Shown: positions 41,734 to 51,145, numbered from the stretch's first letter. The stretch is DNA of 64,000 nt from an uncultured Clostridium sp. (GCF_900547735.1 NZ_URHZ01000019.1:1-64000); one strand, 5' to 3'. Notes: generated by a model not told the origin, from the sequence alone. Translations and numbers: made by a program.

Positions 41734-42880
41734 ATCCCGTCACCTCCGATATCTCCAGAACTTTTCTGCTCTTATCGCGCAGTCTTCCCACATGTACCAT
41801 TAACTCCACCGCCGAGGCGATTTGATTTCTCACTGCGGCCAGGGGCAGATCCGCGGCCATCAGGACCATCGTCTCCAGGCGCGTTATCATGTCCTTCGGG
41901 CTGTTCCCGTGGCCGGTAGAAACGGAGCCGTCATGGCCCGTATTCATGGCCTGGAGCATCTCCAGGGCCTCCGCTCCCCTGACCTCGCCCACCAGAATCC
42001 GGTCCGGCCTCATGCGCAGGCTGGCCTTTATCAAATCTCTGACCGAAATCTCCCTGCTGCCATCCCGGTTCTCAACCCTCGTTTCCAGACGGACCAGATT
42101 GGGGATATGGCGTATCTGCAGCTCCGCGGAATCTTCAATCGTGATGATTCTCTCATCTTCCGGTATAAACTCCGACAGGGCGTTTAAAAACGTGGTTTTT
42201 CCGGAGCCCGTCCCGCCGCTCACAAAAATGTTGTACCCTGCCCTTACCGCTGTCTTTAAAAACTGCGCCCCCTCCCTGGTGATGCTGCCCAGGCCGATCA
42301 GCTTATCCATTGTGATAGGCTCCGGGAACTTCCTGATGGTCAGGACCGGGCCGTCAATTGCCACGGGCGCAAGTACCACATGTACCCTGGAACCGTCCTC
42401 CAGCCTGGCGTCCGCGATCGGGGAGGAGAGGTTTACCGTCCGGTTCACCCGGCTGACAATCTGCTGGATCAGGTCTTCAAGCTGCTCCGCCGAGTCGAAA
42501 GTCCGTTCGGAGCGGCTGATCCGGCCGCCCTTTTCTACAAATACGTGATCCGTTCCATTAACCATGATTTCCGTTATCTCCGGATCATCCACCAGCTCCT
42601 GCAGAATGTCCAGACGTCTGAACGAATCGAACAGTTCTTTCTTCAGTCGGAGCCTTGCTTTCAGGGTCAGATATGTCTCCTCGGCCTCCTTGAGGACAGC
42701 GCTGTCAATCATCTCGCGCAGCTCCTCATCCTCCACCTGCATCCTCCCTTCCAGTTCGGCCATCATCTTTGCCCTGAGCCTGTTTTTCCGCTCCTTTTCC
42801 TCTGTTATAACCGCCGTGTCTATGGCTGTCTCCTGCCCCCTCTCAAAAGCTGTCTCACATAGTCTCCCAGTTCTCCCCAT
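41588..42880 (-). CDS. tadA: TadA/CpaF-type pilus assembly ATPase
   Basis: A 430-residue hexameric secretion ATPase that powers Flp pilus extrusion. Seen: LVDDPEITEIMVNG in the N-terminal domain, SSPIADARLEDGSRV, Walker A VSGGTGSGKTTFLN near residue 220, the Asp box IITIEDSAELQI, Walker B with LVGEVRGAEAL and the His box NTGHDGSVSTGH. The N-terminal 60 residues overlap the end of the tadZ-like gene by 61 bases. All motifs are intact. Confidence 0.93.
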   Translation of the reverse strand: MGRTGRLCETAFERGQETAIDTAVITEEKERKNRLRAKMMAELEGRMQVEDEELREMIDSAVLKEAEETYLTLKARLRLKKELFDSFRRLDILQELVDDPEITEIMVNGTDHVFVEKGGRISRSERTFDSAEQLEDLIQQIVSRVNRTVNLSSPIADARLEDGSRVHVVLAPVAIDGPVLTIRKFPEPITMDKLIGLGSITREGAQFLKTAVRAGYNIFVSGGTGSGKTTFLNALSEFIPEDERIITIEDSAELQIRHIPNLVRLETRVENRDGSREISVRDLIKASLRMRPDRILVGEVRGAEALEMLQAMNTGHDGSVSTGHGNSPKDMITRLETMVLMAADLPLAAVRNQIASAVELMVHVGRLRDKSRKVLEISEVTGCEEGQVMLEPIFTFREREGKDRKRVEGTLEKVGELRRREKLRAAGLDK

Positions 42881-43830
42881 AAAAGCTGTTCCAGATAATT
42901 CTCCCTCCGCCCGAAGCTGCTGTGATAGGGGAGTCTCAGCTTCCTGATTTTGTCTTTCACCGCCTCATTCCCGGATACGTCCAGGTAGTGTTCGAATTCC
43001 TCCAGCTTGGCAAGGGATACGCTGTCCTCCTTGATCGGCATATAGATAACGGAGCACAGTTCCATCAGGCCGGAGGCAAACTTCCCCAGGCTCCCGATAT
43101 CCAGGATAATGCTCTCGTAGCCGCTTTCGCATGCTATCTTCTCAATCAGTCCGGCCACCTGCTCCGTATCGGTCTGGGCAAGGTCCTCCGGGTAACGCAC
43201 GGGAGGCACGTAGTCTAACGCATTGATGGAATGTACCACGCTGTTCAGCCGGAGAAGGTTATAACTGCCCTGGGTGTAAAAATACAGCAGATCCGATAAA
43301 TCCTCCCTGTATTCCTCCCTGGTCAGAACGGACAGGCCGGAACACTCCTCCAGGTTCAGGTACAGGGTCCGCCCCTCCTGGGCCAGAAGCTGCCCCATCG
43401 TGAGCGCCAGGGAGGTCTTCAGGCATCGGCCCACCGGTGAATAAATCCCCAGTATCTTTGCCGCCGTCCCCAGGGCCGGGCCGACCGGAAGATCCGTCTC
43501 CTTCTCACAGTAGCAGGCCATCACCTCCCGGATAATATTCTCACTGGACTGATACTTGTAAACACTCGGATACTCCATATCGGCCTGCACCGTCTCCCCG
43601 TCCGCCAGCCGGATCACCCTGCCCGCGCCGAGCGCCTCCGCCTCCTCACGGCTGACCGCGCTGCTGAGTAAAAGCAGCTCCACCGGATTGTCCTTTGCAT
43701 AGCTTCTCAGCCTGTCGAAAGAGGAGAAGGCAAGCACCTCAAAGGGAATCTTCTCTTTCTGGTTCACCACATCCGCAAACCTCGCCGCATAGAGCGGGTC
43801 TACGTCATAAATTGCCATAACATGTCTCAT
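42820..43830 (-). CDS. tadZ: TadZ/CpaE-like pilus localisation ATPase, degenerate P-loop
   Basis: A 336-residue protein. Residues 1-110 resemble an atypical receiver domain; residues ~130-330 resemble a MinD/ParA fold (LGIYSPVGRCLKTSLALTMGQLLA, YLNLEECSGLS, ESIILDIGSLG). The deviant Walker motif reads SPVGRCLKTS instead of KGGxGKT, as is common in TadZ, so ATP hydrolysis may be weak. It positions the pilus machine. The ATG at 43830 overlaps the peptidase stop (ATGA) and follows a GGAGG site. Confidence 0.8.
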   Translation of the reverse strand: MRHVMAIYDVDPLYAARFADVVNQKEKIPFEVLAFSSFDRLRSYAKDNPVELLLLSSAVSREEAEALGAGRVIRLADGETVQADMEYPSVYKYQSSENIIREVMACYCEKETDLPVGPALGTAAKILGIYSPVGRCLKTSLALTMGQLLAQEGRTLYLNLEECSGLSVLTREEYREDLSDLLYFYTQGSYNLLRLNSVVHSINALDYVPPVRYPEDLAQTDTEQVAGLIEKIACESGYESIILDIGSLGKFASGLMELCSVIYMPIKEDSVSLAKLEEFEHYLDVSGNEAVKDKIRKLRLPYHSSFGRRENYLEQLLWGELGDYVRQLLRGGRRQP

Positions 43831-44369
43831 ACCATGCCTCCGTTCACCGCCAGCCAGAGACAGTACCCGCACCACAGGAAGGGGACGAAGCAGAGTCCCG
43901 CTCCATCCTGCCCGCATGCGCAGTAATAGGGTAGAATGCACTCTGTCCGGAATATATTTTTCATGTAATTCAGGAAATATCTGATACGATTTAAAAGAAT
44001 GCGCTTTCGCAGCATATAGATGAAAGACCACGCGGCCGCGGCCGCCAGACCATAGAATATAATTTGAAACCCTCTGTCCATGCCCAGGTATCCGGCCGTC
44101 ACCGCCATCACCTTAATATCCCCGGCCCCCATCATCCTGAACAGAAAGAGCGGAAAGAGCACACCGGCCGTAAACAGGATCCGGGCAAAAAACAGAATAA
44201 AAACCGTCCCTGTCTCCCGGACTCCATACCCGGAGGACGGCCCCCTGATAAAAACGGCAATTCCAAATGACGCAACACCAAGCAGCACTAAAACATTCGG
44301 AATCTTTCCCGTCTTCAGATCGGATAAAGCACAGCCCGACAGAAAAAACAGTAACACAAAATCTCCCAC
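43827..44369 (-). CDS. A24-family prepilin peptidase, first gene of the Tad operon
   Basis: A 180-residue membrane aspartyl protease. The catalytic aspartates lie in ALSDLKTGKIPN near residue 20 and MMGAGDIKVM near 85. It has a C-terminal extension of ~50 residues beyond the core helices. The GTG at 44369 is chosen because a perfect AAGGAGG site lies 6 bases before it; a GTG at 44402 lacks one. It would mature the Flp pilin and TadE-like pseudopilins. Confidence 0.83.
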   Translation of the reverse strand: MGDFVLLFFLSGCALSDLKTGKIPNVLVLLGVASFGIAVFIRGPSSGYGVRETGTVFILFFARILFTAGVLFPLFLFRMMGAGDIKVMAVTAGYLGMDRGFQIIFYGLAAAAAWSFIYMLRKRILLNRIRYFLNYMKNIFRTECILPYYCACGQDGAGLCFVPFLWCGYCLWLAVNGGMV

Positions 44370-44573
44370 CCAATCCCTCCTTCCGAAGCGGCGGTAACGC
44401 ACCTGCAGCCTGTAATATCAAACGGCAGCCAATAACACAAAATAGCAATCAAACCGGAAAATAAGTGAAAAACAAATGATATAGATAACAATAAAAGATA
44501 AACCACGCTGCGAGACGCAGCAAGAATATTTGTTACAGGATAGCCTCTGCTAAACTGTGAAGAATGTTTTTTT

Positions 44574-44602
44574 ATTATGAACACTTTTGTCCAAAAAGTC
44601 AA
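44574..44602 (-). promoter_or_regulatory. Sigma-A promoter of the Tad pilus operon
   Basis: On the minus strand TTGACT, 17 bases, CATAAT. It predicts an untranslated leader of nearly 200 bases before the GTG at 44369. Confidence 0.65.
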
Positions 44603-44681
44603 CTCCCTTTTTCAAAAAAAATCACCAAAAAACAGGTAAGAATTTTATTCATTTATTCCTCCGGTCCCCGCAGCCTTTACG

Positions 44682-44710
44682 TTGACTGGCTTTCCTAAAA
44701 ATGATAAAAT
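44682..44710 (+). promoter_or_regulatory. Sigma-A promoter of the ArsR-family gene
   Basis: TTGACT, 17 bases, TAAAAT, 39 bases before the TTG start at 44750. Confidence 0.75.
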
Positions 44711-44749
44711 AGTATTAGTTCAAATTTTTAAACCAAAGGAGGAAACGCC

Positions 44750-45115
44750 TTGCCCGACGTATTGGAACTGAAAAATTTATTCCACGACTGCATGCCTCTG
44801 TTTATCGCGCTCGGCGATGAGATACGGCTGTCCATTATCGAGTCCCTGACCGATGCGGCCTACAGAACGTGCGGCGGAGATTTCTCGTTGGAAAACTTAA
44901 GCCGCCACGGTATGAATGTGCGGGAAATCACCGAAAAAACCAGCCTGTCGCGTCCGGCTGTTTCCCATCATTTAAAACTTTTAAAGGATGCCGGGCTGAT
45001 TTCCATCCGCCGTGAAGGCACCTGTAATTATTACTATCTGTCCATCGTCGACAGCACCAGACAGCTCACAAGACTGGGCACAAACCTTCAGTCATTTCTG
45101 GGCATGGATGCATAA
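44750..45115 (+). CDS. ArsR-family winged-helix regulator
   Basis: A 121-residue DNA-binding protein. The helix-turn-helix reads VREITEKTSLSRPAVSHHLKLLKDAGLISIRREGTCNYYYLS, preceded by the family's LGDEIRLSIIESL. The insertion with two cysteines (TCGGDF, then the CNYYY cysteine) is not the classic ELCVCD metal box, so the signal is unknown. TTG start with an AAAGGAGG site. It lies upstream of the DUF2508-amylase-glgB genes on the same strand and may or may not control them. Confidence 0.85.
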   Translation: MPDVLELKNLFHDCMPLFIALGDEIRLSIIESLTDAAYRTCGGDFSLENLSRHGMNVREITEKTSLSRPAVSHHLKLLKDAGLISIRREGTCNYYYLSIVDSTRQLTRLGTNLQSFLGMDA

Positions 45116-45271
45116 ACTTTCCATTCCTGTATATACTAATTACAGCATCCATAAACTGCTGACAAAGCGCATATTTGTCACTGTCCAGCCCCGCGTGTTT
45201 GACAATTCATTCCCGCCATCTGCACGCCCACGGCCGGACCATTGCACGGATTATACAGGAGTGAAATAATT

Positions 45272-45499
45272 ATGAGATTATCAAGACAGGCAAAACGCAG
45301 TATGAAAGCCCGCAGGCTGGATCCGGAACTTCTGGAAGAGCTTAGGCAGGCTATGGGGACCATTGACACCGCCATCAACCGGTTTGAACAGGTCGTGGAT
45401 CCCACATTGATCGATTGTTATATTTATGAATTAAAAGCTGCGCAGCTTCGCTATCAGTTCCTTCTCCGAAGCATTAAGGAGCAGGAAACTTACGCATAG
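45272..45499 (+). CDS. DUF2508 (YaaL-like) small protein
   Basis: A 75-residue acidic/basic helical protein. The C-terminal block VVDPTLIDCYIYELKAAQLRYQFLLRSIKE matches the DUF2508 pattern. Function unknown; Bacillus YaaL sits near recombination genes. The ATG at 45272 has an AGGAG site 10 bases upstream. It is followed 25 bases later by the GH13 gene. Confidence 0.75.
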   Translation: MRLSRQAKRSMKARRLDPELLEELRQAMGTIDTAINRFEQVVDPTLIDCYIYELKAAQLRYQFLLRSIKEQETYA

Positions 45500-45524
45500 C
45501 ACACGCTGCCTGGGGAGGACAAGC

Positions 45525-46871
45525 ATGGCACACAATAAACACACCTGGTATGAGGAGGCCGTCTTTTATCACATGTACCCGCTGGGTATGACGGGCGCGC
45601 CCAAGCAGAATACGGAAACCGCGGCCGCAGACCGTTTTACCGAACTGGATCTTTGGATTCCGCATATTAAAAGTTTAAACTGCAGCGCAGTCTATATCGG
45701 ACCGCTGTTCGAATCTTCTACCCATGGCTATGACACCAGGGATTTCAGGGCCGTGGACCGCCGTCTCGGCACGAATGAAGACTTCATAAATTTTGTTAAC
45801 CTCTGCCATGAGAACGGCATACGCGTCGTCGTTGACGGGGTTTTTAACCACACGGGACGTGAATTTTTTGCATTTCAGGATATCTGCAGCAACCGGGAGG
45901 CATCTCCATACCGGGACTGGTATAAGGGCGTGAATTTCGACTTTAACAGTCCCATGGGAGATTCCTTTGGATATGAGGCATGGCACGGTATCTGGGAACT
46001 TCCCTGCCTGAATCTGTATCATCAGGATGTGAAAAACTATCTCCTGGATACGGTCAGGTTCTGGGTCAGTGAATTCGGCATTGACGGCATCCGCCTGGAC
46101 TGTGCCAATGTCCTGGATTTTCAGTTTATGAAAGAGCTGCGGCAGGTTTCAAACGCCGTTAAACCGGATTTCTGGCTGATGGGAGAAGTCATCCACGGAG
46201 AATATTCCCGCTGGGTCAATGATGAGATGCTCCATTCGGTGACAAATTACGAGATGCACAAGAGCATTTACTCCGCCCACAACGACCACAATTATTTTGA
46301 ACTGGCCCATAATGTCCGCAGGCTGGAGGCCGTGGCCAGGGATCTTTATACTTTTGTCGACAACCACGATGAGGATCGAATTGCCAGCAAATTAAACAGT
46401 AAGGCGCACCTGAAACCAGTCTATGCGTTGCTGTTTACCCTGCCCGGAATCCCTTCCATCTACTACGGCGGCGAATGGGGTACGGAGGGACGCAGGACCC
46501 CGCACTCGGACGACGAACTCCGTCCTGCGATCGCCATTTCGGAGGCGGCTTCGCGGTCCTGTGAACTGACGGAACTGATTCGTAAGCTGGGGCAGATTCA
46601 CCTGGCCGAAGAGGCCTATCACGGCGGACCTTATAAGGAGCTGCTGCTGACCAACCGTCAGTATGCTTTTGCCCGTCTATCGGAGGGCGTTTCGATGATT
46701 ACAGCCGTGAACAACGACGAAAATCCTGCATCGGTGAATATACCCTTTAACACCGGCGCGGATGTTTGCACAGATCTATTAACCGGACGGACATTTACCA
46801 TTGAAAGCGGCCGGATTCAAATAGAATTAGAGGGTAACGACGCAGTTATTCTCAGAATAACGGAGGGTTAA
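45525..46871 (+). CDS. GH13 alpha-amylase-family enzyme
   Basis: A 448-residue cytosolic alpha-glucan hydrolase (no signal peptide), cyclomaltodextrinase/alpha-amylase-like. The four GH13 regions are present: VVVDGVFNHTG, GIRLDCANV with nucleophile Asp192, LMGEVIHGEY with acid Glu221, and FVDNHDEDR with Asp282. The chain opens directly with YEEAVFYHMYPLGM, so there is no N-terminal starch-binding domain. A GGGGAGG site precedes the ATG. Co-transcription with glgB (4-base gap) points to internal glycogen or maltodextrin turnover. Confidence 0.88.
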   Translation: MAHNKHTWYEEAVFYHMYPLGMTGAPKQNTETAAADRFTELDLWIPHIKSLNCSAVYIGPLFESSTHGYDTRDFRAVDRRLGTNEDFINFVNLCHENGIRVVVDGVFNHTGREFFAFQDICSNREASPYRDWYKGVNFDFNSPMGDSFGYEAWHGIWELPCLNLYHQDVKNYLLDTVRFWVSEFGIDGIRLDCANVLDFQFMKELRQVSNAVKPDFWLMGEVIHGEYSRWVNDEMLHSVTNYEMHKSIYSAHNDHNYFELAHNVRRLEAVARDLYTFVDNHDEDRIASKLNSKAHLKPVYALLFTLPGIPSIYYGGEWGTEGRRTPHSDDELRPAIAISEAASRSCELTELIRKLGQIHLAEEAYHGGPYKELLLTNRQYAFARLSEGVSMITAVNNDENPASVNIPFNTGADVCTDLLTGRTFTIESGRIQIELEGNDAVILRITEG

Positions 46872-46875
46872 CATT

Positions 46876-48828
46876 ATGACGGGAAGCAAGAACACCGGCA
46901 GAACAACCAGGAAAACACCTGCTGCCAAATCAAAGATGTCCGGTCTTGGAGTGATCGGTGAGCTGGATCGCTATCTTTACGGCGAGGGACGCCATTACAA
47001 ACTCTTTGACAAGCTGGGGGCCCATCCGTTTACATATCAGGGAAAAGACGGGTACTATTTTGCCGTGTGGGCGCCGCACAGCGAATCCGTCAGCGTGGTG
47101 GGCGATTTTAACGGATGGAATCTGGACTCTACACCGATGAAACAGGTGGAAAACAGCGGTATCTATGAGGCGTTTGTCCCCGGCCTCGGCTCGGGCCAGC
47201 TCTACAAGTTCGCCATCACAACCACCAGCGGAAAAATCCTCTTCAAAGCGGATCCCTATGCATTTGCTGCCGAATACCGGCCCGGGACGGCATCCGTCAC
47301 TACGGATATCAGGAATTTCGGCTGGAGCGATTCTTCCTGGATGACGAAGCGCCGGGAATCCGATCCTGTAAAATCCCCGATGTCCATCTACGAAGTACAT
47401 ATTGGTTCCTGGAAGAAGAAAAACCGCCAGGAGAAGGACGGATATTACACCTACATGGAGGCTGCGCACGAACTGGCCGACTATGTGAAAATGATGGGCT
47501 ACACCCATGTGGAACTGATGGGCATTGCCGAACATCCCTATGACGGTTCCTGGGGTTACCAGGTTACCGGCTATTTCGCCCCGACTTCGCGTTACGGAAC
47601 TCCCAAAGAGTTCATGTATTTTGTTAATTACCTGCACAAAAAAGGCATCGGCGTCATACTGGACTGGGTGCCCGCCCATTTTCCAAAAGATGCCCACGGC
47701 CTTGCCGACTTCGACGGCCAGCCGCTCTATGAATATGCGGATCCCAGGAAAGGAGAGCATCCCGACTGGGGCACCAAAGTATTTGACTACGGCAAACACG
47801 AAGTTGCCAATTTCCTGATTGCCAACGCGCTTTACTGGATCGAGAATTACCACATCGACGGACTGAGAGTGGATGCCGTCGCGTCCATGCTCTACCTGGA
47901 CTACGGCCGTCAGGACGGCCAGTGGGTTCCCAATAAATACGGAGAAAATAAAAACCTGGAGGCCGTTGAGTTCTTCAAGCACTTAAACAGCGTAATTACC
48001 GGCCGGAAGGACGGATCTATCATCATTGCGGAAGAATCCACGGCATGGCCCAATGTGACGAAACGGCCCGAGGATGACGGACTCGGCTTCACCTTTAAGT
48101 GGAATATGGGATGGATGCACGACTTCCTGGAATATATGAAACTGGATCCTTATTTCCGAAAACCCAACCACAATAAGATGACCTTCGGCATCACATACAA
48201 CACCAGCGAAAACTTTATCCTGGTTCTTTCCCATGATGAAGTTGTGCACCTGAAGTGTTCCATGCTTAATAAGATGCCCGGTGAGTATGAAGATAAATTT
48301 GCCAACCTGAAGGCAGGCTATACCTTTATGCTGGGCCATCCCGGCAAAAAGCTCCTGTTTATGGGGCAGGACTTTGGACAGCTCCACGAGTGGGATGAAA
48401 AAGTGGCGCTGGACTGGTATCTGGCCGACGAACCTCTCCACGAAGATTTACAGAAATACGTCCGCGGCCTCCTCACCCTCTACAGGAAATATCCTGCACT
48501 TTACCGCCTGGACGGCGACTTTTCCGGATTTGAATGGATCAATGCCAACGATGCCGAAAGAAGCATTTTCAGCTTTGTCCGCCGTGACGAGACGAAAAAG
48601 AAAAATCTGCTCTTTATCTGTAACTTCACCCCGGTCGCCCGCGAAGATTACCGGGTCGGTGTTCCGAAGCGGGGCAATTTCACACTGCTCCTGGACAATG
48701 AGCACGGCCTTTATGAGCGCGGTGAAGAGCAGAAGGTATTTAAATCCGCCAAAGGAGAGTGTGATGGCCAGCCGTATTCCTTCTCCTATCCGCTTCCGGC
48801 TTATGGAACCGCCATATTCCGGTTCTAA
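46876..48828 (+). CDS. glgB: 1,4-alpha-glucan branching enzyme
   Basis: A 650-residue GH13 enzyme that makes alpha-1,6 branches in glycogen. A basic, Ser/Thr-rich 20-residue N-terminus precedes a CBM48 domain (YYFAVWAPHSESVSVVGDFNGWN, ~60-140). The catalytic barrel carries GLRVDAVASMLYLDYGR with nucleophile Asp333, IIAEEST with acid Glu386, and LSHDEVVH. A C-terminal beta domain ends the chain. The ribosome site GGAGGG overlaps the stop of the upstream GH13 gene. A strong terminator follows. Confidence 0.95.
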   Translation: MTGSKNTGRTTRKTPAAKSKMSGLGVIGELDRYLYGEGRHYKLFDKLGAHPFTYQGKDGYYFAVWAPHSESVSVVGDFNGWNLDSTPMKQVENSGIYEAFVPGLGSGQLYKFAITTTSGKILFKADPYAFAAEYRPGTASVTTDIRNFGWSDSSWMTKRRESDPVKSPMSIYEVHIGSWKKKNRQEKDGYYTYMEAAHELADYVKMMGYTHVELMGIAEHPYDGSWGYQVTGYFAPTSRYGTPKEFMYFVNYLHKKGIGVILDWVPAHFPKDAHGLADFDGQPLYEYADPRKGEHPDWGTKVFDYGKHEVANFLIANALYWIENYHIDGLRVDAVASMLYLDYGRQDGQWVPNKYGENKNLEAVEFFKHLNSVITGRKDGSIIIAEESTAWPNVTKRPEDDGLGFTFKWNMGWMHDFLEYMKLDPYFRKPNHNKMTFGITYNTSENFILVLSHDEVVHLKCSMLNKMPGEYEDKFANLKAGYTFMLGHPGKKLLFMGQDFGQLHEWDEKVALDWYLADEPLHEDLQKYVRGLLTLYRKYPALYRLDGDFSGFEWINANDAERSIFSFVRRDETKKKNLLFICNFTPVAREDYRVGVPKRGNFTLLLDNEHGLYERGEEQKVFKSAKGECDGQPYSFSYPLPAYGTAIFRF

Positions 48829-48896
48829 CGGTCCGCCGGAATTAAAAGAGAGATTTATCATTTAAAATAATTGCATTTGAGGTCTTAAAACCGTCC

Positions 48897-48942
48897 AAAA
48901 AGCCGGACTGTCTGAAATTTTCCCGACAGTCCGGCTTTTTTA
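48897..48942 (+). terminator. Intrinsic terminator after glgB
   Basis: A perfect stem of at least 12 bp (48901-48912 with 48925-48936), flanked by AAAA and TTTTTT, with a 12-base loop. Confidence 0.88.
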
Positions 48943-49023
48943 TTGGGTGGCAATGAAAAGTTCGAGAAGCGCGCTTTCACACGCCTTTTCTATCTGCATA
49001 TACTGTTAAAAAAGGGATTCGGC

Positions 49024-49659
49024 ATGAACGAACATTATAAATTTGTCAACTATCCCCTCCCCTATGCCTATAACGCAATGGAGCCGTACATCGATGAAAA
49101 AACCATGAGACTTCATCACGATAAGCATTTACAGACCTACATCGACAATCTGAACGCCGCCTTAAGCAAGTATCCCCAGTTCCAGAACTGGACATTGGTA
49201 CAGCTTATCATGAACGTCCCCAGTCTCCCCGATGACATCCAGACTGCCGTCGGAAACAACGGCGGCGGTGTGTTTAACCATCAGTTCTACTTCTCCAACC
49301 TGGCCAATCCGGCCCCATCACGCCCTGCCGGTATTCTTGCGGATGCCATCACCAGCGAATTCGGCAGTTATGAAGCTTTCCAGAAAAAATTTAAAGAGGC
49401 AGCTCTCTCCGTTTTCGGCTCCGGCTATGCCTGGCTTGTCGTAGACGCCGCCGGAAAACTGAAAATCATAACAACGAAAAACCAGGATACCCCGCTCCCC
49501 CTTGGTATGTGTCCCGTACTGAACCTGGATGTCTGGGAACACGCCTATTACCTGAAGCACTATAATGTGAGGGCGGATTATATCGACGACTGGTTCCACG
49601 TAATAAACTGGGACAGCGCCAACCGGTACTATCTGAACTGTTTCGGCATGCAGCCGTAA
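49024..49659 (+). CDS. Fe/Mn superoxide dismutase
   Basis: A 211-residue enzyme that dismutates superoxide. Metal ligands are visible: RLHHDKH at residues 29-35, FNHQFYFSNL near 80, and LDVWEHAYYLKHYN near 170 with the Asp and His ligands. Metal choice (Fe or Mn) cannot be assigned safely. The ATG at 49024 is chosen over an earlier frame extension because family similarity starts there; the ribosome site AAAGGGA is moderate. It is convergent with the next gene, with one base between stops. Confidence 0.9.
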   Translation: MNEHYKFVNYPLPYAYNAMEPYIDEKTMRLHHDKHLQTYIDNLNAALSKYPQFQNWTLVQLIMNVPSLPDDIQTAVGNNGGGVFNHQFYFSNLANPAPSRPAGILADAITSEFGSYEAFQKKFKEAALSVFGSGYAWLVVDAAGKLKIITTKNQDTPLPLGMCPVLNLDVWEHAYYLKHYNVRADYIDDWFHVINWDSANRYYLNCFGMQP

Positions 49660-49660
49660 T

Positions 49661-50278
49661 CTAGCGTTCTTCTTTCTCCGGCATGGCAAAGCTTTTCACT
49701 GCCGCAGCCGCCTCCCTGCAGATCTCAACCATGGCGGTAAGTTCTTCAAAATCGATCGTCTTTCCCTGGATTTCCACTCCAAGCGTTCTGTTTCTGAAGA
49801 CCTGGACCGCATGCAGGTTACGCTCCTTGGCAACCGGCTCCACCTTGATCCGGAATGCCTTGGTCTGCAGAAGTAAATCCGCCAGGCGGCTGCCGGGGAG
49901 TATCAACTTCGTAAAGGCGGGTTCATCGCTCTTGATCAGATACTTCGAATCCAGATCGCGGTATCTCACCTTGATATCAGCCTTGGCAATCAGCTCCATC
50001 CCCTTTTTGAAAAAAGTCATCGGCACAATATCCAGATGATAAGGATATTTAAGCTCCGCCTGTGTCATCGCCGCGCAGGTTACTCCATAACCATAGTTGG
50101 ACTGGGAAGTCACTACCGGGAGCACCGACACCGGCGCGCTGTCCATATCAAGAATCAACTGGCAGTGAGGATACTGTCCCGCGTACGGATTCCCCAGAAA
50201 GTATCCGCCGTTCTCCCTGTAATACTGGTATATCACCCTGTCGATCTCATTGTCCGCATAATAGGAATCCTCGTACAT
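49661..50278 (-). CDS. Hypothetical protein
   Basis: A 205-residue soluble protein I do not recognise. It is mixed alpha/beta, without signal peptide, membrane segment or cysteine motif. Visible stretches include a Tyr-rich N-terminus (YEDSYYADNEIDRVIYQYY), KADIKVRYRDLDSKYLIKSDEP and a C-terminal helix with REAAAAVKSFAMPE. It ends the rsmI run, 18 bases after rsmI, with an AAAGGAGAGG ribosome site. Confidence 0.6.
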   Translation of the reverse strand: MYEDSYYADNEIDRVIYQYYRENGGYFLGNPYAGQYPHCQLILDMDSAPVSVLPVVTSQSNYGYGVTCAAMTQAELKYPYHLDIVPMTFFKKGMELIAKADIKVRYRDLDSKYLIKSDEPAFTKLILPGSRLADLLLQTKAFRIKVEPVAKERNLHAVQVFRNRTLGVEIQGKTIDFEELTAMVEICREAAAAVKSFAMPEKEER

Positions 50279-50296
50279 GAACCTCTCCTTTGTATT

Positions 50297-51145
50297 CTAC
50301 TCTCCGTCTTCCAGAAGCTGCTGGTAGACATCCCTCTTACTGATTCCCCTGTCCTTTGCCACCAGCTTCATCGACTCTTTCTTATCCTTCCCCTGGGAAA
50401 GATAATGTTCCATGTGTTCGGCAAGCGGCATCTCTTTCCAGTCCTCCTGCCCCTCTGTCTTAAGCTCTTCGATCGTCCGTCCTTCCAGCACAATCACGCA
50501 CTCGCCCTTTGGGTCATTCTCAGTGTAATGGGTAATCGCCCCGCTGAGCGTCGTCCGGAGTGCCGTCTCGTATTTCTTGGTAAGCTCCCGGCATACGGCC
50601 ACGCGCCGGTCCCCCAGCGCCTCATAAAGCTCACCCAGCGTCCTGAGAAGATGATGGGGCGCCTCATAGAGGACAATCGTCCTGGTTTCCGTCTTAAGCT
50701 CTTCCAGAATCCACTGTTTTTCCTTCTTATCCGTCGGCAGGAATGCCTCGAAGCAGAACCTTCTTGTCGCCATCCCGGAGATGGTCAGCGCCGTAACGCA
50801 GGCCGCAGGCCCGGGAAGGGAGGTCAGTTCGACTCCCGCCTCATAACACTGCTTCACCAGCTCCTCCCCGGGATCCGAGATTCCCGGCGTTCCCGCGTCG
50901 GTAATCAGGGCCACATTCAGGCCCTCTTTCATCTTGTCCACCAGATATCTCGCCTTATCGATTTTGTTATATTCATGATAACTGGTCATCGGGGTCTTTA
51001 TGTCAAAATGGTTCAGCAGTTTGATGCTGTGTCTGGTATCCTCCGCAGCTATCAAATCCACGGTTTTGAGTGTGTTAAGCACACGAAGCGTTATGTCGTC
51101 CAGATTTCCAATCGGTGTGGCACACAAATATAATTTTCCCTGCAT
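50297..51145 (-). CDS. rsmI: 16S rRNA (cytidine1402-2'-O)-methyltransferase
   Basis: A 282-residue tetrapyrrole-methylase-fold enzyme that methylates the ribose of C1402 in 16S rRNA using SAM. It opens with GKLYLCATPIGNLDDITLR, then AEDTRHSIKLLNHF, the ITDAGTPGISDPG SAM loop, SLPGPAACVTALTISG and FEAFLPT. A C-terminal ~60-residue extension ends in KRDVYQQLLEDGE. The ATG at 51145 has an AGGGAG site. Confidence 0.94.
   Translation of the reverse strand: MQGKLYLCATPIGNLDDITLRVLNTLKTVDLIAAEDTRHSIKLLNHFDIKTPMTSYHEYNKIDKARYLVDKMKEGLNVALITDAGTPGISDPGEELVKQCYEAGVELTSLPGPAACVTALTISGMATRRFCFEAFLPTDKKEKQWILEELKTETRTIVLYEAPHHLLRTLGELYEALGDRRVAVCRELTKKYETALRTTLSGAITHYTENDPKGECVIVLEGRTIEELKTEGQEDWKEMPLAEHMEHYLSQGKDKKESMKLVAKDRGISKRDVYQQLLEDGE

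Larger units (their letters stand above)
44403..44749. other. Divergent intergenic region between the Tad operon and arsR-type gene
   Basis: It holds the two divergent promoters (44574-44602 and 44682-44710). On the minus side is a ~200-base leader containing one GCTGCG-TCT-CGCAGC hairpin near 44506-44520. No gene is visible. Confidence 0.65.

Noticed and set aside
44403..44573. c-di-GMP riboswitch before the pilus operon
   Set aside because: Pilus operons often carry one, but the conserved GEMM core is not present; only a simple hairpin is visible.
49024..49659. Assignment of the superoxide dismutase as strictly Mn- or Fe-dependent
   Set aside because: The residues I can place do not separate the two types safely.
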